This document shows, piece by piece, positions 11,089 through 40,300 of a stretch of DNA of 64,000 nucleotides. The notes under the pieces were generated by a model that saw nothing but the letters and a program-made list of their open reading frames with translations, was not told the origin of the DNA and searched no databases. Position 1 is the stretch's first letter. Each line of letters begins with the position of its first letter. Source of the stretch: Macrotis lagotis. Taxonomy: Eukaryota > Chordata > Mammalia > Peramelemorphia > Peramelidae. The position numbers and the translations under genes are program-made. The DNA lies in the NCBI RefSeq assembly GCF_037893015.1, contig NC_133666.1, forward strand, positions 1,393,467 through 1,457,466, given 5' to 3'.

Positions 11089-12441
11089 TTACTGTGATCA
11101 CAAACAAATATTTTTTTTATTGGTCTGGTTTACGATTGACACAAACATTTTCTGATCAACAATCTTTTTTGGAGGGATTTCTCAAACTCTAGAGAGTCTG
11201 ATCCCTCCAGTTCTGGCTTGAGAATTCTGGGTTAAATATATTCCCTAGGAAGGGATCTGGTTAGTCTGCTCCTACTTAAAGGCAGTCCTTTGGGTTGTCT
11301 CTTGGATGTCTACTATTCTGGTATGTGGTAATTACCTAGAGATTCCGAAATTCTGAATTTCTGTCAATCTCCTCTTGGTATGGAAGCTCCTGGTGGATTA
11401 AGTTCAAAGAAAGAAATATCCTTGTTAAACTGTGAGAAAAGACAAAATAGGACTTTCTTGATACCTGGAAGGATCTCTCAAAATCAAAATCTTGAGTATG
11501 CTCATTGTTGAAGCTTCGTATTTAAATTAACTGGGACTATGGTTACTTTGGATCTAATAACAACCATACTTTCCCCTTGTTTAATTTTTTTAAAGTGAGG
11601 TTTCAAGAACCTGAGGAATTTTTGGAGAAGGATGGAAATGAAGTAAGAGGAAGGGTTCCCTTCTGCAGAAAGTATCTGAAAGAAAACTGGTTCACCATGC
11701 CTTGATTATTTTTGAAAATATGGTTTGAAATCTTTCAAATGTCCCAGAGGGTTTGGGGATCAAAGGGAACCCTTTATTAAATGAAATCCTCACTGTCACA
11801 CTCTTTATGCCCTAGAATCATCTTCAAAGGGGACTCTTCTGAGAAAAGGTAGGAAAAAATATTTTTAATCCATATCTGGTAAATGTTAAATTTGATTCTT
11901 GGAGGTATATTCTTTTGGGGGTGGGAATGGAGGGAGGCTGGTGTAAGTGATTTCACCAATTTGAAAAAGTGCATTTCTAAAAAGGTGGTCTAAAAATTTT
12001 GTCTTAAGTAGTTTCAAAAGCCAAAGGGAAAAGCAGCTTTACAGTTTGAAGTTTCAAAGTTTTATCAGGTGTTTAAGAATGGTCCAAAACAGGTAGTAAC
12101 AAATCTCTGACAGAGATTTATTGTAAGTAAAAGGCAAATTTAGAAAAATGGGAAAATTGTGAAAGTAGACAGTTGTGATCTTTTGTGAATAATGTGGATT
12201 TAATTGCCTTGGTAAATTAGGTCACTTTGAAATTAAAATAGAAATTAAAGAAATTAAAATAATCTATTCATTTGCTGGTGCTTTCATAAGAAACCAAATT
12301 GGAAGCATTTTACCTGGGAATATAAGAAAGTGTCTCTAAATCTTAAAGTTCCAGAACAAGTAAAGCAAGAGTACAAGTTTTTGCAATAAATTTCACTTGT
12401 GTAATAAAACTAGTTCTGAAGTTGACTTAAGACATGAAGGA
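11089..12441. other. AT-rich intergenic sequence, no feature recognised
   Basis: No gene or clear mobile element was recognised. The stretch is AT-rich with short chance frames only. Confidence 0.45.
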
Positions 12442-12566
12442 GGGGCAGCTAGGTAGCAGGGTAGATAGAGCAGCTGCCATGAAGTCAGGAGCACCAGAGT
12501 CCAAATTCCTCTTTGGGACCTTGAGCAAGTCACTTAATCCCATGGCCTTGCAAAAAAAAAAAAAAG
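12442..12566 (+). repeat. Shortened, diverged tRNA-derived SINE
   Basis: The head ggggcagctaggtagcaggg, the ggagcaccagagtccaaatt region and the tail ccttgcaaaaaaa are present, with internal losses. Confidence 0.75.
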
Positions 12567-13629
12567 ACTTGAGGGATCAAGAAAGTAAAAGCAAAGAAAA
12601 AGACAGCATAGAATCAGTGTACAGAGAGGTGCAAAATCTATAGGAATGGTATGGACTATTTTTAACTGTTATGAGTCCTTTTTTTCCTTTTATTAAATTT
12701 TACTATTTGGAACTCTCTTAGATATTTGGTTAACTGCAAACTGTTCCCTTTTAATATTAAACTCACTTGGGTAAAACTCAACTCAAAGAATGATAGCATT
12801 AAGGGAAAATTTTTTGACATTCCTGAGATAAGAAGTCAAAAGGGAGTTAAGACTTCCCAAACTTGCTTTATTTGTGGAAGAATTCCCTCTGACTCCACCC
12901 TTTGGTTATCTTTCTGATAGGTAAATATTCCCTTCTCAAATTAGAGCATTGTAAAACTATTGCTATGTGTCAAAAATTATTCCTGTTTTTGATTTTTCAC
13001 TTTGTCAAAAATCTCAATCTCTTTCCAGGGTTATTTTTCCTAATCTTAAACCTATGCCTCAATATAATTAAACATAATAAAAAAATTTAACCCCTAGAAT
13101 GTCTGTGTTTTAATAGAGTTATTCAGCAGCAGCTATCTATGATATGAACTCAGTAGGAAATATGTTTCCTACCCATTTACAATGATACAACACGGACATG
13201 AAACTCAATTAGAGGGTAATAGGAAGAGCTGAATTTCCCCAAAAGGGCGAAAAGATAGGGGATAATAAAAAGTACCTATCTTAATCAATTATCAAAATAG
13301 GCCAAATGAAAAGCCTGGGAACTGAAGACATTTTACAGAAAGTTTGAAGAGTTTTAGATCTCAGGAAGACAAGAAAAAGATTTCTAGGTCTGCATATTTG
13401 TGAGGTTCATTTCATTTCTCTACAGCTAATTAAAGTTAGTTTTCTGATCTCTCATGATTTCGCTCTACGACATCAAGACATCAATTTTGATATTCTTGTT
13501 GATGTAGAAAAGTACTCAGAATCATGTAACAATATTTAAATTGAGGTTTTTAAAATGTGGACGCATGTTGAGTTTGCAGAATTCATAGCGTGGTCTGACT
13601 GATGCCATTCTTGTAATCCTAAGAGTAAA

Positions 13630-13775
13630 AACTCTACACAGGTATGCTCCTTTGTAAAATGAGGATATAGCACCTACCTTTCATGTTGTTGGGAGCAAAT
13701 AAGGTAAGATTGATAAAGTACTTGGTACAGGGTCTGTCACATGCTAGGCACTTAGTGCTTTCCCTTACCCTCCTG
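13630..13775 (+). repeat. MIR-like ancient SINE remnant
   Basis: tttgtaaaatgaggatatag, then acctacctttcatgttgttg, then gataaagtacttggtacagg follow the order of MIR-type SINE 3' halves. Confidence 0.6.
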
Positions 13776-14001
13776 GTCACTGAATGCAAGGAGTATAGAA
13801 TGCCCCCAATTGGTAGTTGAATTCAATATTTCTGATGCATGCAACTGGATTGATGTCATTGAACTGGCAATACATCTGTTTTGTGTTGTGTCTGAAATCC
13901 ATGATTCTGTTAGTATTGCATTTGTGAATTTGTGGCATTGTGATGTGTTTGTCCAAGAGTGCTGTTGAATTGTGGGGGTATTTTTATTTTGACAAATGCA
14001 G

Positions 14002-14079
14002 CATTAAGAGCATTTTGCCTTAAGTTAGCCAAATCTGAATGTTGTGATTTGACTAACTTAAGGCAAAATGCTCTTAATG
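14002..14079. other. Near-perfect 33-bp inverted repeat (hairpin)
   Basis: The left arm is 14002-14034 and the right arm 14047-14079, with a 12-nt loop. The arms are complementary at 32 of 33 positions; the exception is C14029 opposite A14052. On the minus strand that pair becomes a G-U wobble, so a minus-strand transcript would fold into a continuous 33-bp stem. The size and loop resemble a pre-miRNA or a small foldback MITE. It does not match a miRNA I recognise. It lies about 1.9 kb upstream of the ATP6AP1 CpG island. Confidence 0.6.
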
Positions 14080-14456
14080 ACTATATTCAGTATTTAAAAT
14101 GATTATACTCTGGTTTGTTAAAATTGACTTAGCACCTTGGAAAATCCTTGTCATTTAGAAGCTTAGTTCAACTTTGCCAGATTCCCTAGGTTTTTGCATT
14201 CTTACTAAGATAATAAACCTTCCCCAGCTCTGGAAAAAAAGCTACAGGAAGGGGGTCATATAAATGAGTCTTGTAAAATCTATTCTAAAGACCACAGATA
14301 AATTTGAGAATTTAGATTTAGCTCACCAAGGAAGTCAAAGCTCCCTAACAAACACTCACAGTCTGAGGGGACTGCTTCAAAATGATCTGATTATTGATTG
14401 TTATGAAATCTATGGAATCTCATTGGAGAAATTGTAACTCAATATATCAGCAATAT

Positions 14457-15075
14457 AGGGAATAGTCCTTGGTCTTTGTTCAAACTCTACGGTTCTTTAT
14501 CTGGATACAGATGGCACTCTCCTTTGCAGACAGCCCAAAATTGTTCCCGATTGTTGCAATGATGGAAGAGTGATTCCATCAAGGTTGAACATCACCCCCA
14601 TGTTGCTGTTAGGGTATACAGTGTTTTCCTGGTTCTGCTCATCTCCCTCAGCATCAGTTCATGCAAATCCCTCCAAGTTTCCCTGAATTCCCCTCCCTCC
14701 TGGTTTCTAATAGAACAATAGTGTTCCATGACATACATAGACGACAGTTTGCTAAGCCATTCCCCAATTGAAGGACATTGACTTGATTTCCAATTCTTTG
14801 CCACCACAACCAGGGCTGCTATGAATATTTTTGTACAAGTGATGTTTTTACCCTTTTTCATCATCTCTTCAGGGTATAGACCCAGTAGTGGCATTGCTGG
14901 ATCCAAGGGGATGCACTTTTTTGTTGCCCTTTGGACGTAGTTCCAAATTGCTCTCCAGAAGGCTGAATGAGTTCACAGTTTCAGGAACAATGTATCAGTG
15001 TCTCAGATTTGTCACATCCCTTTCAGCATGTTACTTCTTTAAGTGTTTTTGTTCCATCTGCTTATTGATAGTGTT
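14457..15075 (-). mobile_element. L1 ORF2 3' fragment
   Basis: The minus strand encodes a 104-codon stretch of the L1 ORF2 C-terminus (LLGLYPEEMMKKGKN ... CPSIGEWLSKLSSMYVMEHY). The extreme 3' UTR tail is missing, so this copy is truncated at both ends. Confidence 0.85.
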
Positions 15076-15679
15076 ACCATCGTAGCTAGCTAGTTACTTT
15101 GTTGGACCGGACTTGTACTTTTGATTTATAGCTGCGTACTATGGCTATGCGTGTGCCTGTCAAACTGGACCTGCTCTAAGTCCCATTTGTAGTTTAGGCA
15201 TGCTGCAGCTCACATCCTTCCAGATGGTGCTCCTTACAGTGCCTCGGCTCCCGTGTATACTCTTTTTTTTGGGGGGGGTGCCTATACTCTGATCCTGCCT
15301 CTGGTTTATTTCAAAGTCGATGGTACCGAAGGTATCTGAGAGGCCAATAAAATCACACTATGTCGTAAACGTTCCAGCTTTTGGGTTTGCTCAGCTGAGG
15401 TTTGCAAAAGATGACAAAGAACCTTGGCCAGGGAGAGGATGGTATAGGATGGTCTGCTCTTTGGGGGCAGTGATTCCATAGTCAGAGCCTCTCGGCCTTG
15501 CAAGAGGAGAGTGGAGTTGCTAAGGGCTAGAGAGAGGAGACATGGAAGGTCTAAAGGCTTCCAACTGTTCTTCGGGTTGCTGAAAGGAGCGAGGAGGAGG
15601 CGAGGCTCGTCTCGTCCCTCTCCCCAGCTGGCTGCACTGGGGCTCTGTTGCCTTCTCTCCCAGTCTAAAAGAGGGGATG

Positions 15680-16319
15680 TGCCAGCGGGCTTCCGCGGGC
15701 CTCGGTGCTTGGGGAACTGCATCCGGGGCACTTGGATATCCACAAAGGAGGGGAACCCTAGGGCAGGGAAGGGTCGGGGAGGGTGGTGGCGCCAGACCCT
15801 CGGGGTCCAGCTGGTTCGGTCTGTCTCCCCCCCCACCCCCTTCCTTCCCTTCCCAGCAAGTTTGCGGGGGGGGGGGGGGGAGGGGGCCGCGCCCCAGGAG
15901 CCTGCCGCGCCCTGGCAGCGCGCGCGCATGCGTGAGCCGAGGGGCGCGGCCGGCGAACAAACCAAAGGTGGCGAGCAGCTCCCGGCGGGCCGTGCCCCGG
16001 AAGGGGATGTCGCGAGGGGCGCAGGGAGGGGGGAGCGGCGCGGCCGCCCGCGAGGCCTTTTCCTGTTTTCCTTTGGCGGCTGTTCGCTCCCGAGCTCCCC
16101 CTGCCGGGCTGAGGCGCTAGGGGCGGGGCGGGCCCGGGCGGCGGGCCTCAGCCAATGGGCGCGGGCCGGCGGGCGGTGGCGGGCGGGCCTGACCAACGGG
16201 CGGGCGCGGCGGCGGTAGCGGGGCGGGGCCGAGGCGGGGCGGCCCGGGAGTCATCTGAGCAGCCGCGGCAGCGGAGGAGGCCCAGCTGTCGCGCTCTCTC
16301 GGCCAGCCTGCCCGACGCC
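15680..16319 (+). promoter_or_regulatory. ATP6AP1: ATP6AP1 CpG-island promoter and 5' UTR
   Basis: This is a dense CpG/GC-rich block running into the ATP6AP1 start codon. It contains an NRF1-like palindrome cgcgcatgcg at 15923-15932, a CCAAT box at 16152-16156 and an Sp1-type GC box ggggcggggc at 16220-16229. There is no TATA box near the start. The combination is typical of a broadly expressed housekeeping promoter. The transcription start is probably between about 16200 and 16290, but that cannot be fixed from sequence. A G-run of 15 sits at 15866-15880. Confidence 0.8.
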
Positions 16320-28057
<11,738 letters not shown>

Positions 28058-28640
28058 ATCCACCTCCATCTTGGGGGGGGGCAGAAGGGGTTAGAGGTGG
28101 AATCACATTGTCTCCTCCCTTTGCAACAGCCACCAGGCTACTATTTTGTGTTAGACCTCTGGTCTATCTGTTTCCTTTTGCTCCCAAGTAGCCCAGAACT
28201 TCTTGTTTCTCTTCCGTACTTTGTCCATGGTGAGCCTCTGACCAATAAATACCCTCAGTGAAAACTATAAAGGCTAGAGTTTAGCTTGGCCTCTAGGACT
28301 CCTTGAGGCAACACATTCCATTTGGGAGCTTTCTCTGTGATTCCTGAGGGAAGGCAGCAGGTGGCCCTGGGCTCCCTATTTGTGTATATATGTGTATATA
28401 TATCAACTTCATATGGGAGGGAGGAGTCTGGAGCACCATTTGTTTTCCTGCCTGCTGGTTGCCTACCCTTTATTTATTGTCCTTCAATCCCTCAAGTCTA
28501 GTGTTCTGGGGATTAGTCCAAATGTAGTCCTGGGAAGGGACCTTGGGGTGGGGAGGGCTTCTTGTTTTTGTGTTTTGGGGATGCTAAAGTTGAGTGTGAT
28601 AAGAAATTGAAATAAACTTTCACTGACCTCCATGACAGTG
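28058..28640 (+). terminator. ATP6AP1: ATP6AP1 3' UTR and poly(A) signals
   Basis: Sequence downstream of the stop codon carries two AATAAA hexamers, at 28244-28249 and 28611-28616. The second is followed by a plausible cleavage region before about 28640. A TA/TG-rich microsatellite lies at about 28382-28402. Alternative short and long 3' ends are possible; the distal signal gives a UTR of about 570 nt. Confidence 0.75.
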
Positions 28641-28754
28641 CTGGCTATTTGGATCTCAGGAGTTTGATTGGCCCAGACCTTGGGGAGCTCCCCAGGGGTT
28701 GTGGGTCGAGTCTTCCTGCTCCACTTGGGATCTTCTGGGCCGAGATCCAGGAGT

Positions 28755-28890
28755 GGTTTGTCATTTCTTTAGCTCACGTTACAGCCGAGGAACTGAAGTT
28801 GAGTGTCTTACCTAGGGTCACAAAGGTTGTGTCTTTGGCCGATTTGAAGTGCAGATGAACCTTGTTTCCTGCACCACTTGGCTGCCCATG
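28755..28890 (-). repeat. MIR-like SINE remnant between ATP6AP1 and GDI1
   Basis: cagccgaggaactgaagttg agtgtcttac in sequence, then ctagggtcacaaagg and caccacttggctgccc follow the antisense order of MIR-type SINEs. Confidence 0.55.
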
Positions 28891-29299
28891 GGTTCTGGGG
28901 GGGGGGGGCATCAAACAAGGGTGCTTCAGCTGGGATCCTGGATAGACTGCAGGGAGCCCTTGGAATTGGATGGGATTTAAGGCCAGTCATTATCGTGCTC
29001 TCCCGTGGGTTTCCTTTGTAATATTTGGGGGCTTGAAAACCGTTTCCAGAAGGAAATTGGGAAAGCATTCTTGGCCTGGCATGGAAGCGGTGGAGAGCCA
29101 GAGCTGACTGGTGCCCCCCTCCCGGTCCGCCTGATGTGGGGGGCAATGCTGCGGGGGTCTTTGTGGGCCACTTGCTCTGCGCCACAGGCCTGGGTCACCC
29201 GGGTCCTTTCAGGATGGGGGGGGCGGGGTGGGCAAAGACAAAGCTGAGTCATAGGAGACCCGAGGTGCCGTGGCGTGATGGATGCCCCACCCAGGCTTG

Positions 29300-29902
29300 G
29301 AGCATCTCTTCCCCCTCCCCGCCTCCCCCCAGTGGGCCCGGGGTGGGGGGGGGCGGCTGGGGACGAAGCCCTCCACCCTCCCTCCCTCTTCCCTCCTGGG
29401 AGCAGCCCCTCCCGCAGCATCTCCGCGGGGGGGAAGATGCGGCCCGAAGATGCGGACAGGGACGCGGAGGGATCCGCGCCTCGGTCTCTTCACAGGCCCT
29501 CCGGACCTCCTGCCCCGCCCCTCCTGCCCCCCGCCCCCCAGCAAGGCCTTCCCAGAGTGGGGCCTTGCGCCCCTCAGCCAAGCCCCTTCCCCCCCGGCGG
29601 GCCGACGCTAGGCTCGGCCCGGGCGGGGCGGGGGGGGCAGCGGGGGCGGCGGCGGGCGCGAGTTAGGGCCGGGACTCTTTGGGGCGGCGGAGGGAGCGGG
29701 GAGGGCGGTGCTGAGTCCGCCATCTTTGGTCCATTCGAGCCGCGGCGAGCAGCGCGTCGGCAGCGGGCGTCGGCAGCAGGCGCGGGCGCGGGAAGGGGAG
29801 CGGCCCAGGCCCAGGCCAGGCCAGGCCAGGCGAGGCGAGGCGAGGCGAGGCCGGAGCGGGCCGGAGCAGGCTAGGCCAGCGGATCCCAGCGCAGCGGCAG
29901 CC
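29300..29902 (+). promoter_or_regulatory. GDI1: GDI1 CpG-island promoter and 5' UTR
   Basis: This GC-rich, CpG-dense block ends at the GDI1 start codon. A YY1-type motif ccgccatctt lies at 29717-29726, a position typical of just downstream of a YY1-driven start site. Close to the ATG are exactly four CCAGG units (29811-29830) followed by four CGAGG units (29831-29850). No TATA box is seen. The upstream limit is approximate. Confidence 0.75.
29811..29850 (+). repeat. (CCAGG)4(CGAGG)4 tandem repeat in GDI1 5' UTR
   Basis: Four exact CCAGG pentamers followed by four exact CGAGG pentamers, about 50 bp before the GDI1 start codon. Confidence 0.9.
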
Positions 29903-36031
<6,129 letters not shown>

Positions 36032-37045
36032 TGGCAGGAAGTAATTCACCTCCCCGTAAGGCCCTCACCACCTTCTCCTGCCTCCCTCAGCACCAACTTT
36101 TCTTTTCTCCCTTTGTCTTTGTTTTCTTTTTGGGGGCTCCAGGGGAAGGTTTGGATGGGATCCCTAAGTCAGCAATGTGCCCCTGCCTGACCTTCTCCTC
36201 TGCACCTTCCCGTTAGGCCCCCCTTTCTAAGTCATTCCATTTGTTGACCAAACCCCTAGCTTAGCACGGAAAGGGAGGGGGGGGTGTCTCTCTCCCATTT
36301 TCTCCAATCTCTGTAGCTTCTTTCCCTCTGTCCCCAAGACATCCCACCTTATGGGGTCTGGGCTCTGTGTAACCCCTCCCCCCCACCCTGTTCTTCCCTT
36401 TCCCAAACTCCTTGCCTCTATGGTGCTTTTTTGGGGGGGAGGGGGGACCCTAGAGAATGAAAGCTAGAAGCAGATTTTTCCCTCCCGTGTCTCAGGTGTG
36501 GACTGCCCTGTCTGTCCCTGTGCTTCACTTCTCCCATGATCATGCCTCTAATTCCTGCCTCTTAACAGCCTAATAATCGGTTCCCCTTTGTCTCGCCTCT
36601 GTGCTGGGCTGGAATGCTGGGGGGGGGGGGACACCCAAAGCTGCTGCTGCATTTAATTGTATTTCCAGCCCTTTCTCCCTTAATTTATTTTAACTTATTA
36701 ATATAGCTTTTCTGTAGTGATGCCCCCCTCTCCGTCTGTAGGGTGCAGAAGGAAGAAAGCTCATTTCCCGCTCCCCTCCACCCCCAGCCCTCGTCGATCC
36801 TGTAGTAACCTTCCTTTGGGGGTGGGAGAGGGAGCCCCTTCCTCAGTTCCACGGCCGCCTGCAGCGCCCCTTGGCAGGCCTCCCCCAGCCCATCCCCCAG
36901 GCCTGTGCCAGCCCCTCCCCACCCCCACCCCCCGCCCCCGCCCGGGGGCGGGAGCTAACGTCGACCAGTGATTGTGTGTGACTCCCGCTTATCGTGTATC
37001 GGACAGGAGAACCGAGTCCCCAATAAAAGCCTGTTGAAAAGTCTC
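36032..37045 (+). terminator. GDI1: GDI1 3' UTR and poly(A) signal
   Basis: A UTR of about 1 kb follows the GDI1 stop. It is pyrimidine-rich with G-runs (for example 36619-36630). A single clear AATAAA lies at 37022-37027, followed by a ctgttgaaaagtctcc cleavage region. The UTR end lies almost against the FAM50A promoter. No SINE or LINE is present in the UTR. Confidence 0.8.
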
Positions 37046-37306
37046 CGGCTTCGCGGCCCTTTCTGCGGGGGGGGGGGGGGGGGGGGGGGGGAGGTGGAGA
37101 CGGGGCGCGGTGGGCGGTGCTCGGGCCGTCACGGCCGCTGACGCCGACGCTGACGCTGACGCCGCCGCGGCGCCGGCGGCCACGTGGGGCGGGCGCGGCT
37201 GCGCAGTGGCGCCGCGCCAGCCCGACCTCCTACGCGGAGGAGACCAGCCCTTCCTCTAAAGCCCCGGCCGGGCCCCGAGCCCGCCGCCGCCGCCGCCGCC
37301 GCCGCC
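37046..37306 (+). promoter_or_regulatory. FAM50A: FAM50A promoter and 5' UTR
   Basis: This short CpG-rich promoter is squeezed between the GDI1 poly(A) site and the FAM50A ATG. It begins with a 25-base G run (37067-37091). It then has a cluster of TGACG half-sites (about 37138-37163, CREB/ATF-like) and an E-box CACGTG at 37181-37186. A (GCC)n tract runs directly into the start codon (gccgccATGg). The transcription start is probably near 37200-37260 (inference). Confidence 0.7.
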
Positions 37307-40300
37307 ATGGCTCAGTACAAGGGGGCCGCCAGCGAGGCGGGCCGCGCCATGCACCTCATGAAGAAGCGGGAGAAGCAGCGGGAGCAGATGGAGCAGATGA
37401 AGCAACGCATCACCGAGGTCAGGGCGCCGCCGCCGGGGGGAGGGGAGGGGAGGGGAGGGGAGGGTGCCGCCGGCTCCTCGGAGCATGCGCGCCGGCCGGG
37501 GCGGGGGGGGGGGGGGCGGACCGACGTCGCCTCTGCGCCGGAACTCCGCCCGCCCCGCCCCTCGCTCCGCCCTCCGCGGCCTTCTCTTCTCCTCCGAGCT
37601 AGAGGGTGGGCCGATCCCCCGGGAAGGCTGGCGTCTCCTGCCTCGGCGCTGCCGAGCCTCCCCAGAAGCTTCGGGTTTCCGCTCCCAACATGCTTTGCCG
37701 GCTCGGCCCACGGGAGGCTCTATGTCCCCAGAAGCCCTCCCCCGGGCCGAGATGCCTTCCCCTCGGAACTCCGGGGCAGAACCTCGACTCAGGCCCCCCG
37801 ACGGCAGTTGGGGAGCAAGTGAGCCAGTGGTTTTGCGGCCGTCCCATCCGCGGAAAAGCCCAAAAAACTCGCGCAGCCTCGGGGCCCACTGAAACAAGGC
37901 CATTCTCACTTTTTCAAACCTGGCAGAGGGGCTTTTGCTCCTTCGTCCCAACGTTGGCACCCCCCCCCGTACCTCAGTTTCTCCTTTCAAGAGATGACTG
38001 ATGTGGAAATAAATCCTGACAGTCCGTGTATGAATAAGCTGTCAGTCACTGTCATGGGAATGGGGTGGGGGAAGAGGTGGAAACATGTGGAACCCAAAAG
38101 CTGAATGTAACTTGGAGCTGAGAAAAGAAAAATCACACTCGGAAAAGGAATTCATTTCTCCAGTTAGAGGTAAAGATGATTGGCTGAGCTTACTTTTGAA
38201 AAGTCTTCCCGCCCCCTTTCTTAATCACAGGTGGCAGTGAAATCTAAGGACAGTGCCTAGGCACACTACCCACACACTCATCCACACCCCTACACCCCTT
38301 TCTCTGGTCCAGTTTATTGCACAAAAGTCTCTGCTTCAGTCTCTGCTGGTCTACAGATGAAAGGACAAAAAGAAACAAACAATTCCTGTCTGCAGGAACA
38401 GCTATTCCATGAGGGGAGCAGGGAGACAGTCTCCACCCTCAAGGAACTTCTTCCTATAGGACAGCTGAACCCCCACACCATTGTTTTGACATGGAACTCT
38501 CCTGAGAAGGTGATCAAAACCCTGGGGGAAGTGGTTTGCACACCCTTTCTCAGAGCAGTAACTGTATCGATTGCATTCCAGCTCCCTGAAAAAGGGTGCA
38601 GAAGTACCCAGGTTTAGAAGCACCATGACCTGGCGAAGAAAATGGCTGCCCATTTTTCCAAACAGTCCCAAAATGGTCGACTGTTTCATCCACTCAGAGT
38701 CAAAGGTCATGTTCAGTTCTGTTCTCACCATATCACTGAGAACAGTGGCACATGTGACCCAGATCAGTTAAAGTCACTCAGTGACCTACCTTACTGATGT
38801 TTCTGTTATGACTAGTGATATATCAGATTAGTTCTCCCCCTCCCTCTATTTTATAGATGAGATACAGAGGATCAATATTGACTCTCTGGGAAAGCTGTAG
38901 TATCTTAGCATTTAAAAATTTTTTCTGTTCAAGAGTTTGAGGACATTCTTGGGGGCCACACTTTAAAGTAGGAGAAAAAGATCTGTTGTTTCTACTTTCT
39001 GCCAAGGAGCTGATTTGAATTTGCAGTATGAAACACCATAGGCATTCCAAGATAAGGTGCCTTTCTCATACATTGCTGACATATGATTTTGTATTTGGGA
39101 TTTTGTGGGAATCATCATCCTCTTCTTCAAGCCATCTATCAATAAACATACACATCTATGCTTGTCCATGTGGTAACAGCCAAGGGTATCAGTCACTCTG
39201 GCTAAATTCTGCACACATGCTAGGGCCATCTCAGGTATGGATAGGAGTCATACTGGCTCAATGGAATCTTTCTATGATGCTAATCCCCTCTTGCTCCAAA
39301 CTGGTACATTTTTGTGCCAGCCATGTGGCCTTGTGTGGTACTAAACTGAAACCATTGATTGGACTGAGGCAGGCCGTCCCAAACTTTTATGTTTGACTTT
39401 CTCCTAGCTGGTCCATGATAAGAGTTCACGCTTGATGAATCTGTTAGTAGGCATGATGTATCCATTTCTCAGACTCTAATTAAGAGGCATTTTAGACAGA
39501 ATGGAGGCATAAACTTTCCTCACAGTATTGGCCAGGGAAATACACCTTATATGGAGTGCAGGTTACTAATGACCTGTTTTGTAAATTAAACTAGTTGGAG
39601 ATGACTGCCACTTCTTTAGGATAGAACAATGTTTATGTGATATATTAAAAAGAGTTGCTAAAATATGGCCCTCTCTCATGGGTGAAGCAAGGAGGTCCAT
39701 TAACCACCATTATTCAGTATCATACTAGAAATCTTAGCTTGAGCATGGAGAAAAGAAAAAGAATGCACAATGAGGAAATGAAATCATCCTTCTTTGCAGA
39801 TGACAGGTTTACTTAATCAGCTACTAGTTGACAAAATTAACAATTACGGCAAAGTTGTAAACTATATATCCTCAGCATTTCCATATATTAGCAATGTCCA
39901 GCAGCAAGAGATAAAAAGAGAAATTCCATTTAAAATAACCGGACAGTATAAAACACTTGGGAGTCTACCTCCCAAAACAAACCTAGGAATGATAGGAATA
40001 GAATTAAAATTCATGCAAATAAAATCAGTTCTAAATAATTGGCGGGGGGAGGAAATGTGAAGGAAGGTGGCCTAGTAATACCAGATCTCAAACTGTATTA
40101 CAAATCGATAATCATCAAATCTGGGACTGTCCAAGAATTAGAGTGGTGGATCAGCAGAATAGATGAAGTACCCAATATACAGTAACAGATGACTATGGTA
40201 ATCTCGTATCTGACAAACCCAAGATCTTAGCTTTGGGGACAAGAACTCACTATTTGACAAAAACTGCTGGAAAAATTGGCAAATACCGAGATAGAAAGTA

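Noticed and set aside
15306-16196. A 296-codon open frame on the minus strand upstream of ATP6AP1
   Set aside because: It has no ATG at its start, lies mostly in a CpG island where stop codons are rare, and is low-complexity Pro/Arg/Ala. The opposite frames of the same island are also long.
37256-37990. Long open frames on both strands around FAM50A exon 1
   Set aside because: These are CpG-island shadows; the plus-strand extension simply reads through the exon 1 donor at 37418.
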